Origin: Anaeramoeba flamelloides
Lineage: Eukaryota > Metamonada > Anaeramoebidae
Assembly (NCBI GenBank): GCA_027625915.1
Contig: JANTQA010000008.1
Location: 8,106,501 to 8,170,500, forward strand
Direction: 5' to 3'
DNA length: 64,000 bases
The notes beneath the pieces are model-generated. The model saw only the letters and a program-made list of their open reading frames with translations. It searched no databases and was not told where the DNA came from. The position numbers and the translations under genes are program-made. Below are positions 45,571 through 56,580 of this stretch, piece after piece. How positions within the stretch are numbered: position 1 is the first letter of the stretch; each line of letters starts with the position of its first letter.

Positions 45571-46650
45571 CTAAGAAAAGAACAAGTGGTTACATTGTAT
45601 TTTAGATTCTTTTTGTAATAGCTTTGCAGATTCTGTTAAACCTTCTTTTAGCAAAAATTGGTATATTAAGTGAAAAAGTTCCTTTCCGCCGATCCTTTCT
45701 TTGTTTTCTGTTTTTTCTTTTTGAAACAATTTACCAAAGGAGTTTAAGTTTGTAAAAGGTAAAATCCTTTCTCTTGTTTGCAAAATTTCAGGGTGTTCTT
45801 TCATTAATTTTGCTAGCCATAGCTTTACGGTATTTTTCTATTTTGTGTTTCTTTTTGTTCTTTGCTTTCGAGATGACTTCCAAGACTTTGATCTAAATTT
45901 TCTTTTTTCGTTGATTCAAAGTTTTGATCAAGATATAAAGATTGACAACTGATGTTATTTTGTTCTTCTTCATTTTTTCCTAAGGTTTGTGATTGTTTTA
46001 GAACGCTGATTAAATTGAGACATTTTATTAGTGTTCATTCTTTTTGGTAAAGGTATGGGATTGTGAGGTGAATTATGATGAAGTGGTGCACTTTTACTCT
46101 TTTGGAGTCGTGGAAGTGGCCTTGGTACTTTTTTGGGGTTGGTTTCTAAATTTCCTTTCAGTCTTCTTTGATTACTAATTTCAATGTTTTTGATTCGATT
46201 ATGGATCAGACGATGGTAGTCTGTTCCTCTTTTTGGTAATTTTGGGGGTTCTTTTTCTTGGTTGTTTGTTCGTTGTTCTTTCAGATTTTGATTTTCATCT
46301 ATCATTTCTGGAAGAGAATTGGCAGAAAAGTATGAAAAAATAATAAAAGTATTTTGAAAAATATTCCTTATTTGGAAAATAAAAAGAAGTAAATTTTAAT
46401 TTTTTTTACCAGCTGAGACTTTTGTTTTTGCCAAATTTGGTCTTTATTTATGTATTGTTTTTCTACATTTTGGAGATGTAAAAATTCAAATGGAGAATAA
46501 TTCGGATTAATAACTATTTGATCCGATGTGATTTGAATCTAAATTTGATTTATCAAATGAAATTTAAAAAGTAAAATGTATAATAATTTCAATAAACTTT
46601 AAAAAACAAAAACTTACCGAAAAGACAGATTTTTCTGTTTTGGTCTATTT
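45571..46650 (-). pseudogene. LisH-domain gene, frame-disrupted or with very short introns
   Basis: Coding-type sequence occurs in pieces on the minus strand. 46541-46412 encodes INPNYSPFEFLHLQNVEKQY. From 46305 a Pro-rich stretch includes PPKLPKRG and PRPLPRLQKSKSAPL. A Gln/Glu-rich stretch to 45845 includes SLYLDQNFESTKKENLDQ. 45837-45571 encodes TVKLWLAKLMKEHPEI and a LisH motif (KELFHLIYQFLLKEGLTESA). LisH motifs mediate dimerisation. The pieces are in different frames: the step near 46030 could be a 16-base GT-AG gap and the step near 45840 a short intron ending ATAG, but the 46412 donor phase does not fit the next piece. After LisH a donor-like AT|GTAACC suggests more exons downstream, which I did not find. 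Either an unusually split gene or a decaying one. Confidence 0.5.
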
Positions 46651-47404
46651 GTTAAGACTATTTCTTATTGTCTCGAAATTGAGAAGAATATATATTTTTT
46701 AAAAATAAGAAAAAATATTTATTTGTGAAATTTGAGACTGAGAATATTAAAAATCAAATGATATAAATTGATTGTGTTCTATTTCCTAAATTTTGAAGAT
46801 TGAATGTAGTCATTTTTTTAAAATATAAATAATGATTTGTTCGAATCCAACAAAAATTTCTGAAGAAAAACAATAACTTGATTTTTTTTAAGGGTTTGGA
46901 ACAATAATGATACAAATTAATATTGGAATATATTAAAAGTTTTAGAAATTAGGTTGAAGCTTGATATTGATCAAAAAGATTAAAAATAAATAAAAAATTT
47001 CATATTTTCTATTAAAATTTCCAAGAAAAATGTTATCAAAAAAGAAAAAATAGAAAACAAGTTTGAAAATTATATTTATTTTATATATTCAAAAATTTCA
47101 ATGTTGATGAATAAGGTAAAAAGACTTTTATTTAAATAACTGGTAATTATTAAATTTGATTATTTTGATTCATTAGATTTCTTTTTCTTTTTTTTATTTT
47201 TTCATTAGAAATTCCTTTTTTAGAATAAATCTAAATCAAATTCAAATAAATAATACTATGTTTTTATATTTTGCTCATATTTAAATACACTATTACTTAT
47301 TATATAAATGAATTGAATTCTACCTATTACTCAAAAAAAACTTTAGTCTGGAAAATTGTCAATAAAGAAAATATTGTCCTCTTTTTAATGTATATAATAT
47401 AAAG
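46651..47404. other. Intergenic spacer
   Basis: AT-rich sequence that could carry 5' exons of the LisH gene. Nothing else supported. Confidence 0.4.
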
Positions 47405-47900
47405 CAGTGAAAAAAATACCGGACATGAAAATAATCCCTGACAAGATTTTTAAATGTGATTATTAGTGTAATTTTTGTGTAATTTCATTTATTTACAATC
47501 AAATCCTTTTTTTAAGAATCAAATTTTAAAATTATAACTCACCCTATGATTAGAATGATAATGAATGAAATCACACTTGTTCAAAACGCCATTCGATCAA
47601 TCAAAAAACAAGAAGAAAAATTATCATTTTCCAAACTCTAAGTAAACCTCTATAAAACTCGATTGTTTTACAAAAAAAGTTGATCTACTTAAGCTATCAA
47701 ACAATTACTCGGGTATTCTAGATACACCTTACTCTGATGAACTTTAGATAGCTTTATTACGAGGTTCATGAAAAAAAATTGGTTATTTATAATAAGGATT
47801 TAATTGAAAATATAGGAAATTACACAAAAATTACACTATTATTCACAAGTAAAAATCTTGCCAGAGATTTTTTTCATGTCCAGTATTTTTTTCCCTACTA
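47405..47900. mobile_element. Rep-I MITE, Tc1/mariner-type ends (copy 2)
   Basis: Left end CAGTGAAAAAAATACCGGAC and right complement GTCCAGTATTTTTTTCCCTA, with TA next to both ends. Inverted repeats extend about 100 bp. CAGTG-type termini and TA sites are typical of Tc1/mariner. Body is non-coding and close to copy 1. Confidence 0.8.
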
Positions 47901-49111
47901 TAATTTAAAGATCTAACAATTTTTTAAAAATCATGAAATTGTGTCAATGCTAAATAACTTGTCAATTGTGATAATTGACTAAATATTTTGGTTAAAATAT
48001 TTTTATAAAAAATTAAAAAATGTTCTCAAAGTTTTATAAAAAAAATTCTTTTCAAATAATGGAAATATATTACAAATACAATATTATTTAAAGATAAAAA
48101 ATAAAAACAATAACCCATTATATTATTCAAATGTTTGAAACATCAAAAAAAAATCAAAGATCTCAGGAAACTTCAAAATTATCAGTCCAAAAAAGCTCAA
48201 AAAAATATCAAAATTTACTGATCTTTAAAAAGTTATAATTTTTGAACAATATTTTTAAAGTGCTTCAAGAATCTTCAAAAAAATTTTTTTTGATGTTTCA
48301 AACATTTGAATAATATCTCATTTATTGAAATTTTTTTTCGAATAATAACTCTTATTTCCGAATTTTTTGAAAATAGAAAATAAGAATAGAAAAATCAATT
48401 GTGTTTTATTTAACTTTTTATGGTAGCCTTGGAACGGCTGTAAAAATTGATTTTTAGAAAGAAAATAGGTATGTTTTATACTTTAGAAGTAATTCGAAGA
48501 AGTTCCAATAAGAGTATATAGTTTGATTGGATCTGATTAGTTATAATTAAAAAAATAACTAAATCTTGACATTTTTTATTATACATTTCGGAATCTATTT
48601 TATACCAACATAAAAGTTAATCTTTAATTAAATCTAATGAAACACCTCCAAAATAATGTTCTTAATTCAGGTTTTTTCTCGATTTTCTCACACAGGGATA
48701 TGTTTTATCAGTCTTTTCTTCGAAAAATCAATTTTATAAAAAAAAAAAACCTAAAGTTATAGATATCATGTTTACTCGTATGTGTTGTCTAAATTGTTTT
48801 TTTTTTCTTGAAATATATCTTGTAAAAACAAAAAAAAAAAATGAGTGAAAATTGAGAAAAAATAAATAAAAGTAAAAAAAAATCTAAATAACTACAATAA
48901 AAAATTAATTAAAATTTATTTGGTTAGGTTTTTTAATAATACTTATCAAAAAAAAAAAAAACGATAAGTAATATTATTAAGAAATAAACAATATTTATAA
49001 CATAATTTTATTTTTCTTTACTAAAATACAAGAAAAATTACTAAGAGATGTATTTAAAAAAAAAATTCTATAATATACTAAAGTAAAAATTACAATGATT
49101 TAATGCATAAT
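47901..49111. other. Intergenic spacer with a lone Rep-G-like end
   Basis: Around 48425-48440 GCCTTGGAACGGCTGTAA resembles one terminus of Rep-G, but no partner was found. Otherwise AT-rich without genes. Confidence 0.4.
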
Positions 49112-51047
49112 TTAACATACCATTTTGATATATTTTTCTCTTAAACTTTTTTTGATTTCTTCAAAAACATTTTTCATCTATTATAGAGTATAGAAAATAG
49201 ATTAATAGGAAAATGAAATAATAAGATAAAAAAATAAATTTTTAATTTTTCGAAAAACAATTTTTAATATGAATATTTACTCTTCATCAAGAGACAAAAA
49301 AAAATGAAAAATAAAAATTAAAGCTTACAATATCTGTTTCAATTCCACAAGTATTATATGAAGAAATGTTTTGATTTTTCTTTATGATACACTTCATAAA
49401 TTTTTCTTTAAAAAATTCGCTTCCCTCTTCATAAGTATTTTTCCCTTTATATTCTGGGAAGGTGCTTTTGATTGGGATTTTGGTTAAATTTTGTTTAAAG
49501 ATATCAGTTTTATTATAAAGGATTACAAGATCTTTTTTTCGAAAATAATTGTTATTGACAATATTTTCAAAAACTGAAATACTTTCGCTCATCCTATTAA
49601 CTAAATGGTTTTCAAATAATTTTTCTGCATATCCGTCAAGTGCGATCACAAAGATTAAGATATCAACGTCATCAAAATAATGAACCCATTTTCTTCTTTC
49701 ACTGCGTTGTCCACCAACGTCCACTAAGCTATTAAATTATTTTTTTGAAAAGAAGGTTAAATTTTATAAAATGTTAACATTTTAAAAGTTAAGAGAGATG
49801 CAAAATAATGAGAATAAATTGGTTAATTGATTTTCCTTACTTCCAAGTATATCCATTAATTTCGATTTTAAGTTCCTTTACGCCTGTGGTTGGTATTCTA
49901 CAAAATAGAATATCATTTTTATTTGGTTTATAATATTCGTCTGCTATTTCGCTAATTCTATCTAAAAAACTATATTAAGCAAAATAAGAAATATTTTAAT
50001 AAATGATTTTTTTTTTTTTTTAAAAATGTTTTATTTTAAGCATGGGTTTTTAAAAGAGAACATATGGAAATTGTTTCAATAAATCAAATTTTTTTTTTTA
50101 AAGTTCGAATTTAATTTTATTGAAAACAAATTTAAATAAATGAGAACCTAAATAAATTGTTTGAATTAAACAAATTTTTTTGTAAAAACTAATGTTTTGG
50201 AATTAAAACAAAAAATAGTGATGTTAATCATGAGTAGCTATACATCTTTTCGTGTAGATCAAAGGTTTTTTCAGATATTTTTTGAAAAAAAAATTAAGAG
50301 ATCAATAATTTTTGTTATCAGTAAAACAAAGTTTCTTTGAGATCCTTGAAAGTGTTTTGAAAATTCAATGGTTCAATAATAAAAAAAAATTAAAATAAAT
50401 GAAAAATGTGTAAAAAACTTACTATCCTGCGGAAGCTGGCAATTGGATTTTGTGTCTTTGTAGAAAACACTTTTTCATTGCTGCGTCTTCCCAAAGTGTT
50501 TTTATTAGCTGTGCAATTTCTTGTGTAAATGTATGAGGTTTTTCTTTAACAATGTTTAAAAAGTCTTGCTTCACAATTTTATTTTCTGTGCTTAAAGCCA
50601 AATCAAAGGTTTCCAAAGATTTTAGTAATATTTTGGTATATTCCACACAGCCCATCCTGATGGCTTTTCTATATGTTTGGCATTCTTGGAAAGAAAATCC
50701 ACCAGAATACAAAAATTGCATTTGTTTCAAGAAAGTCGATTTTCCAGAATCACCAGTGCCTTTTGTCAGAGAAGAGAAGATAATTGAGAAGTTTAAAATT
50801 TATAAAATTAATTTTCCGAGGGTGTTTTCGCTTGTTTGTGACTTGGGTAACAGCGAGGTGTCAGGACGAAGAGTTCATTTCCAAGATCAAAAACAAGAAG
50901 AAAAGTAACCTTACCTAAAAGTAACATTTTCATTTCAACATCTTCTTGGCATTGTTCGGTTCTTAATTGTTTTTCAATTGTGTGATGTTTTTTCAGTTCA
51001 AATTCTCTTCTTTTTTTCTTTTCTTTTTTTGTTTTGCTATTTCCCAT
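49112..51047 (-). CDS. Heterotrimeric G protein alpha subunit (G-alpha B)
   Basis: Five exons: 51047-50915, 50759-50423, 49969-49841, 49728-49329, 49177-49112, giving 354 residues with exact phase closure. Myristoylatable MGNSKT start. The P-loop is GTGDSGKST (45-53), with Asp where G-alphas usually have Glu. Switch I is [11 protein letters not shown] with catalytic Arg181, then [12 protein letters not shown] with Gln207. NKTD lies at 272-275, and TCGIET (326-331) replaces the usual TCATDT. The VALSEYD segment is altered to IALDGYA. Introns after the P-loop half, the SA(G)Y site and the WK/WN site coincide with or parallel gene A. Gene B lacks the intron that splits A after NVDLLIY and has one inside the P-loop glycine that A lacks. 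The last exon ends KMVC; an ATG|GTATGT donor three codons earlier allows an alternative tail. Role as for G-alpha A, with probable different receptor or effector specificity. Confidence 0.92.
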
Positions 51048-51949
51048 TTCTTAAAAAAATGATATTTAAAAAACTTTTTATTAATAATAAAATGATTATT
51101 TGCTTTTGGGAAATTCCTTAAAATCTAAAATCTTTTTGGTCACTTTCCAAGTGTTTCGTATTATCGCTCATCTTACAAAACTTTTGGTCCAAGATCCTTT
51201 CAATGTACTTTTCTAATTCAACAAACTATCGCATTCTTTCTTTCCATTTAAATCTAAAATCTTTGATCAGAGTGATGGACAGTCTTCTAAAAAGGAGTCA
51301 GATCAGCCAAAAGTTGTGTAAATATAGAATAATTCGTTATTATCAAAAAACTTCAGAGTTTGTTCGGAATTCAAATATTTTGAAAAAACCATTAAGGTTG
51401 ATTCTTTTTTGTTTTCAAAATGTAAATTTTGGGTTAAAGATCGTCAGTTAGCAAAAATTCTTGTCAATTTTTATTTAGAAAAGTACTGTTACTTTTTGGA
51501 AAAAGTTCAACTATTTTCAATATTTAAAATCATCTTCCAAATCCAATGGTATAAATACTTCAGACTTTCTTTCTCATTTTTATTCCTTCTTTCAACTGAT
51601 TATAAATTGTTCCAAATTTACTTTTTTTTTTCAAAATAAATTTATCTTTTATTTTTTTTATGAGAACAACTGAAAATAAAATTAACCTTAACCAATGGGA
51701 TGGGCTATTTAAGTTCTGTTGGTTTGGTTAATGTTACCCTATTTTTCAACTTTTTGATAATTGTAATTATTAATCCCCTTACAATTTGATTTTCAAAACA
51801 ACACCTCCTTCTAATCCAAAATACAATCCCACCTTAAAATAATCTTTAACTTGATTAGAATCGAAAATGAAAATTTGCAAATTAAGTATTTCGTTTTGAT
51901 CCCAAAAGTTTTTTTAGTTGAGAATCAAAAAAAGATTGTGTTTCAAAAA
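51048..51949. other. 5' flank of G-alpha B, no firm gene
   Basis: Plus-strand open frames between 51203 and 51640 have mixed composition (for example NSTNYRILSFHLNLKSL), but no splice-consistent model or family match was found. Confidence 0.4.
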
Positions 51950-52267
51950 TTATGGAATCGACTCAGGATTAATATTAATATCAGAGATTATTTTATGAGT
52001 CCCATAACGTAATATAGGATTACTTTTCCAAAACTTTTGATAACATTCTCTTTTACATCTTAACTGTAAATTATTTCTTTTTGTGGTTTTACCTCTTGGC
52101 AAAACAGAATTTAATCGAGTTTTCGATTTTTTTATTTGAAAATAAAATAAATAACTGCAAAGTTTTTCTCTTTTTTCACAAATGAGTCTTATCAACAAAC
52201 CATGCTCATTATTCCTGTTTTTTAGTTGTTTTTTTTGATTAAAAGTATGTGATCCTTTTTTTATCAT
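51950..52267 (-). CDS. Unknown 105-residue basic ORF
   Basis: It has an ATG-initiated frame on the minus strand with MIKKGSHTFNQKKQLKNRNN, a Cys-containing middle (RLICEKREKLCSYLFYF) and RCKRECYQKFWKSNPILRYG near the end. Basic and Cys-bearing, better balanced than chance frames here. No family recognised. It ends next to a Rep-F copy, so it could be part of a decayed element. Confidence 0.35.
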   Translation of the reverse strand: MIKKGSHTFNQKKQLKNRNNEHGLLIRLICEKREKLCSYLFYFQIKKSKTRLNSVLPRGKTTKRNNLQLRCKRECYQKFWKSNPILRYGTHKIISDININPESIP

Positions 52268-52289
52268 AATTCAAAGAATTGTCAAACAT

Positions 52290-52545
52290 ACTGATAAATT
52301 CGTATAAATTTCAAAAAATTTTGAGTTTAATACCAATTTGGATAAATCTTTCAACTGTTTCTTATCAAACAGTACAGGACAAACAAAATTTTGAAGAACA
52401 ACTAATTTTACCGATCTTCTGAACACTTGACCACATAAAATGCTTTATTCAAGGCTTGAGTAAAATATATTTCAAAAAGGATAATTAAGTAAAAAATTTC
52501 CAAATATAAATTGCACTTTATCAGTATTGATCAAAATTTAGATAG
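52290..52545. repeat. Rep-F copy
   Basis: Inverted relative to 63555-63800. Shared landmarks include AACTGTTTCTTATCAAACAG, TGAAGAACAACTAATTTTA and AATGCTTTATTCAA. Confidence 0.65.
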
Positions 52546-53934
52546 AAAATCTTATCAAAAATTAATACTTTAGTACAAACTTAACATTCTGTTTTCCTCA
52601 AAAAAACAGATTATTTCCAAACTTTATGAATTGTAAAGTTAAAAATAGTCTGTGAAAAAATAAATTACCAACTTTATTCAAAAAAAAAAGGTAATTGTAC
52701 AAAAAAAATTTATTTTCAATCTACTTTAGTCAAATCTTATTTTCAAACAAAAAAAATTGAAAAAAATATTTAAATTGAGAAATCGGAATTGTTATCAATC
52801 ATTTCGAAAGAGGTGGCCCACTCTAATGTGAAAATCGAATATTTAAGATTTTCGGTTAAGTGAATAATAAATGGAAAAAAAATTTTGCATACTTTTCCTA
52901 TTTTTTCTTCTATTGAAAGAGTTTTTCAAAGAAGTAGGTTGATTTGTGATCTCTGTTAGAAAAAGGTGAATTGAAAACTATGGAAAAATTTTTTTTCTTT
53001 ATTGAAATAAAGAGTATTCAAGGTTTACTTTAAAAAAAGAAAATTATAAATTAGAGTATTATAATGTATCCAAAAATGTGGTGTCTCTTCTGTTCAAGGT
53101 TCAAAAGATGTTAGTTTTATCTCCACAACCCTAGAATACAAAATCTTTGTCATCTTCTTAATAAGAGTGAGGGTTCAAGTCTGCAAAATCTCTCTAATGT
53201 TGGATCAGTCCAACTTGCGCAATAATCTTTAAAAAAGGAAAAAAAAGTTAAAAGAATCTCGTGATCAAAAAAAATCTTATCAAAGATATTAATACGTATT
53301 TCAAAATATAAAACGTACTTTTTTTTTCTTTTTGTTTCAAAAAAAAATATAATTCAGTTCTCAATAATATATCAAAGTTGAAATCAATTTTGAAAGTAAA
53401 TTCTTTGAGGTTTTGTGTAAATATAAAATAATGAATGGAATTTGTTTATTATTTTTTGCAATTTTCCCAATGTTTTTGTTTCTGATAATTTTCTTTCAAA
53501 AATTAACTCCATTTTTTAAGAAAAATTTTATATTTTGATCCTTCATTTTTAGAATTTGTTTTTAAAGAATAGAACTTGAAAAAATCAATACCATGTTTAC
53601 AGAATGTTTTTTGTCCACCTTTTTGATTAATTTAATGTGAGTCTTCCTTACTTTTATTTGAATTAAAAAGGGAAAAAATTTTCACTTCGAATTCGATTTC
53701 CTTTTTTAAAACAAAATTCCAAATTACAATCTAATTATTTGAGAACTCTATTTCTAAAAGCAAAATATAAAAAAGGAAGTCAAAATTTATTTCCCCTTTT
53801 ATCATAAAAATATAAGAAAAAAAGAAAGAATGCTTTTAATTTGGAACTCATGATTTTCAAGAGTCATGGATTATTATAATCACAATAGAAAATTTTTTTT
53901 CCGATGAAGATGATCAACAAAAAGATATATGTAA
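52546..53934. other. Repeat-rich spacer
   Basis: Contains GGTGGCCCACTCTAATGTGA near 52810, reminiscent of a Rep-D terminus, but no paired end. A tRNA B-box-like GGTTCAAGTC at about 53172 has no matching tRNA fold. No genes supported. Confidence 0.4.
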
Positions 53935-54260
53935 CATACTGATAAAGTTCAATAATTTTAATCTAATTTTCAGTTCAATTTCCTATTTTTTAATCTCATA
54001 TCTTAACTTTTAAAACAACTCAAGAGAAAGAACCTTTTGAGATTTCACAACCAATTTTACAAAGTTTTTTTAACATTTAAATGAATAAAAAGCTTTCTTT
54101 AAAGCTTTGTGGAAAAAAATTTGTAAAACGGAAAATGAAGTGTAAATTTCCAGATATTATATTTGAATTTATCATTAATGTTAGCAAACCAGATTCATAA
54201 ATTTTGGAAATATCTCAGCTCTACAATAAATACAAATATGCTGTCCATTGAGAGTGTTTT
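53935..54260. repeat. Rep-F copy
   Basis: Shares CATACTGATAAAGTTCAA, CAACTCAAGAGAAAGAA and AAAATTTGTAAAACGG-type landmarks with the RasGEF-intron copy at 38330-38640. Confidence 0.5.
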
Positions 54261-54278
54261 CCTATATTTATAATGATA

Positions 54279-54800
54279 TAGCAGTTCCAAACCTACCATG
54301 ATATCTATGATAATCCGAAAATTTATTTTCTTTATCATACTTGACTTTTTATGACAGGATTTTATGGTTACATGATAACCTATTACAAACCATGAAATTA
54401 ATTAAGAGAACCTGAAATTTTTACTCTAGAAAATAAAAAAAAATTTTAATTTTTGGCTACAAATTCTCCCTACAATTAACAATTTACAAATATTTTCAAG
54501 AATTTGGCCGATCTTAATTTCTAAGGACCCAAAAATCAGAACACACAATTATTCTAAAGAAATTATTGAATTACATCTTTGATCTTTAACAAACTTTACT
54601 TTGGATTTTTGAATTTATTTTATAAACAACAAGATTTTTTTCTCAGTCTTTCAAATAAGAAATTTTTTTAAAAAACCCCATGTCAAACCATAAAATGTAT
54701 ATGGTGTCTTAAACCAAGGATTTGTTTTTGTATTTAACAGTGGCAAAAAAAGCCAATTTCTATATATGAAAACTTTGGCTGTGGATTTGGAACGGTTATA
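54279..54800. mobile_element. Rep-G MITE, uninterrupted copy
   Basis: About 520 bp with ends TATAGCAGTTCCAAACCTAC and the complement-type TGGATTTGGAACGGTTATA. TA at both borders suggests Tc1/mariner. The interior matches both halves of 56581-57573, so it shows the state before the Rep-J insertion there. Confidence 0.7.
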
Positions 54801-54949
54801 TCTTGGGCGATTTTCTATATGTAACATTTTAAAATAAATATAATAGTGTAATTTTTCAGATTGTTAAAGTAATTTTTTCTAAATCAAATTTTTTACATAC
54901 TTTTTTTTTTTGTATTAAAATTGGAATTGACTTTCGAAGTATTTTTTTA

Positions 54950-55190
54950 GATTAATACTGTTAATTGTAGAATAAAAAGATCAAAATTTTGATTCCACTT
55001 TCGACAATATAATCACTTTACAAGAAATAAACAAAGTCATCAAGTTTCCAAAGAGAAAATTGATAATTTAAAGTGATTTAGGGATTAAAAATTGAAAATT
55101 TACATGGGATTTAAAAATCATTTTATGGTAAAGCCGAGTGAAAATTTTATTCCATTTATTTTGCAACAAATAGTAACGATATAATATTTC
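54950..55190. repeat. Dispersed repeat also seen at 15517-15755
   Basis: CTGTTAATTGTAGAATAAAA and the following stretch up to CATTTATTTTGCAACAAATA parallel the sequence next to the first RalGAP-alpha exon. Confidence 0.4.
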
Positions 55191-55382
55191 ACAACATTTT
55201 CTTTTACATTTAAACATGTTTTTTTCCCGTTCTTTACTTTTTTATTTTATTTATTATTTAAAGTTGAGTTATTTACCCCCCTCCTCTGTACAAATTTCAA
55301 AATTGTTTATTCATTTTCTTTTTGAAAAGATATAAACAGATTTGTTATTATGAGCAGTTACAATAAAGATTTTAACCCCATT

Positions 55383-55683
55383 TTACTCAAAGTGGGACTT
55401 CCAAAAATGATAAATTAACTTTATTTTTACGAACCAATCAAACTTAGATTGTTTAGAAACACAAGAAATAATATACTTCGTAGTGGAGTCGACAATCATA
55501 AAAGTAAAGCCCGAACAAACCATAATTTTTTTAAAAAAAAAATGTTAAAGTATTTTTTGGGCACCTTACATTGTAACTCTCGTGTAAAATTCTCAATTTC
55601 TTCAGGAAATTTAAAAAGTTGACAAAAAGATTTATGACTTATAACTGTATGAATTTTAAAAGAACATACAAAACATATCATTT
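55383..55683 (-). CDS. Candidate exon(s) with PH-domain-like C-terminal part
   Basis: After a good acceptor (TTAACATTCAG) the minus strand is open for MICFVCSFKIHTVISHKSFC, then KFPEEIENFTRELQ, ending at T|GTAAGGT. From about 55530 another frame reads MVCSGFTFMIVDSTTKYI, then SKQSKFDWFVKIKLI and a stop at 55385-55383. The second segment has the pattern of the last strands and C-terminal helix of a PH domain with its conserved Trp. How the two are joined is unclear because no AG acceptor lies between them at the right place; an A-run separates the frames. Possible fragment of a PH-containing signalling protein. Confidence 0.35.
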
Positions 55684-56339
55684 CTGAATGTTAATTTGGA
55701 GTTTCAAACATTTTTTTTTTTCAAATTGAAATTTTAAAAAAAAATAAAAAAGGAAAAGAAGAAGAAAATAAGAAAAAAAAACAAAAATCCCAAAATAAAT
55801 TATTTTATAAAATGAGAAAAATGATTTTGATCTAATAATTGAAAATTTTAGTTTGAGAAGAATAATGAAATAAAATCGTAGAATATGTTCTATTTCTTCA
55901 ATAAAACTGTATCACTTTGACTAAAATAGAGTTTATATTCTTTTTTGTTCACAATATTAAAAAAATTATTATTGTTTAATATATAAGATACAATATTTTT
56001 TTCTTTTTTTAAGATCCAGAGATTTTACAGTTTTTTTTCTTCTTTTAGATCTTGAAATTTTACAATTTTTTTATAGAATGGGCAATTTTCAAGAAAATGA
56101 TCCAAACCCACAATGCAATCTCAAATCAGGTCACAAAATTTCGATTTTTTTTATACAATTTATATTACTGAAATTTAAATTTTGTGCAGATCTTTAAAAT
56201 TTGGGTGGTGCCTTATTTTTTGAAGATAGTTTGTGCCTTAAAAGTGGAACTAACCACGTTCGACAAAATACCAACCTCAATAAAAATTTGTATTATCATA
56301 TGATGTCAAGTGATTTCAAGTGCCATAGAGTATCGTCAA

Positions 56340-56580
56340 GTGCCGAGGTTTTCTTGATGTTTTCTATTTTATTTGTGAAGTGTTCTAGGTTTTTTTTTAT
56401 TTTAGAAATAAACCGAAAATATATTAAATTTTTCTGTTTATTTCTAAAGGTAAAAAAAAACCTAACCAAAATCAATAAATTTTCCAAATAAATAGAAAAC
56501 TCAAAAAATTCTAACCAAAATCTATTGATTATCCAAATAAACAGTTAAACTCAAGAAAACCCAACAAATGTAGAGTAAAT
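56340..56580. repeat. Rep-E unit with perfect-type palindrome
   Basis: A foldback at 56386-56464 begins TAGGTTTTTTTTTATTTTAG and ends CTAAAGGTAAAAAAAAACCTA. It is preceded by CAAGTGCCGAGGTTTTCTTG and followed by TCTATTGATTATCCAAATAA, both also found, inverted, in the array at 21825-22170. Confidence 0.75.

Noticed and set aside
53140-53220. tRNA-like B box (GGTTCAAGTC)
   Set aside because: No T-arm stem around it, no A box at the right distance and no acceptor stem on either strand.
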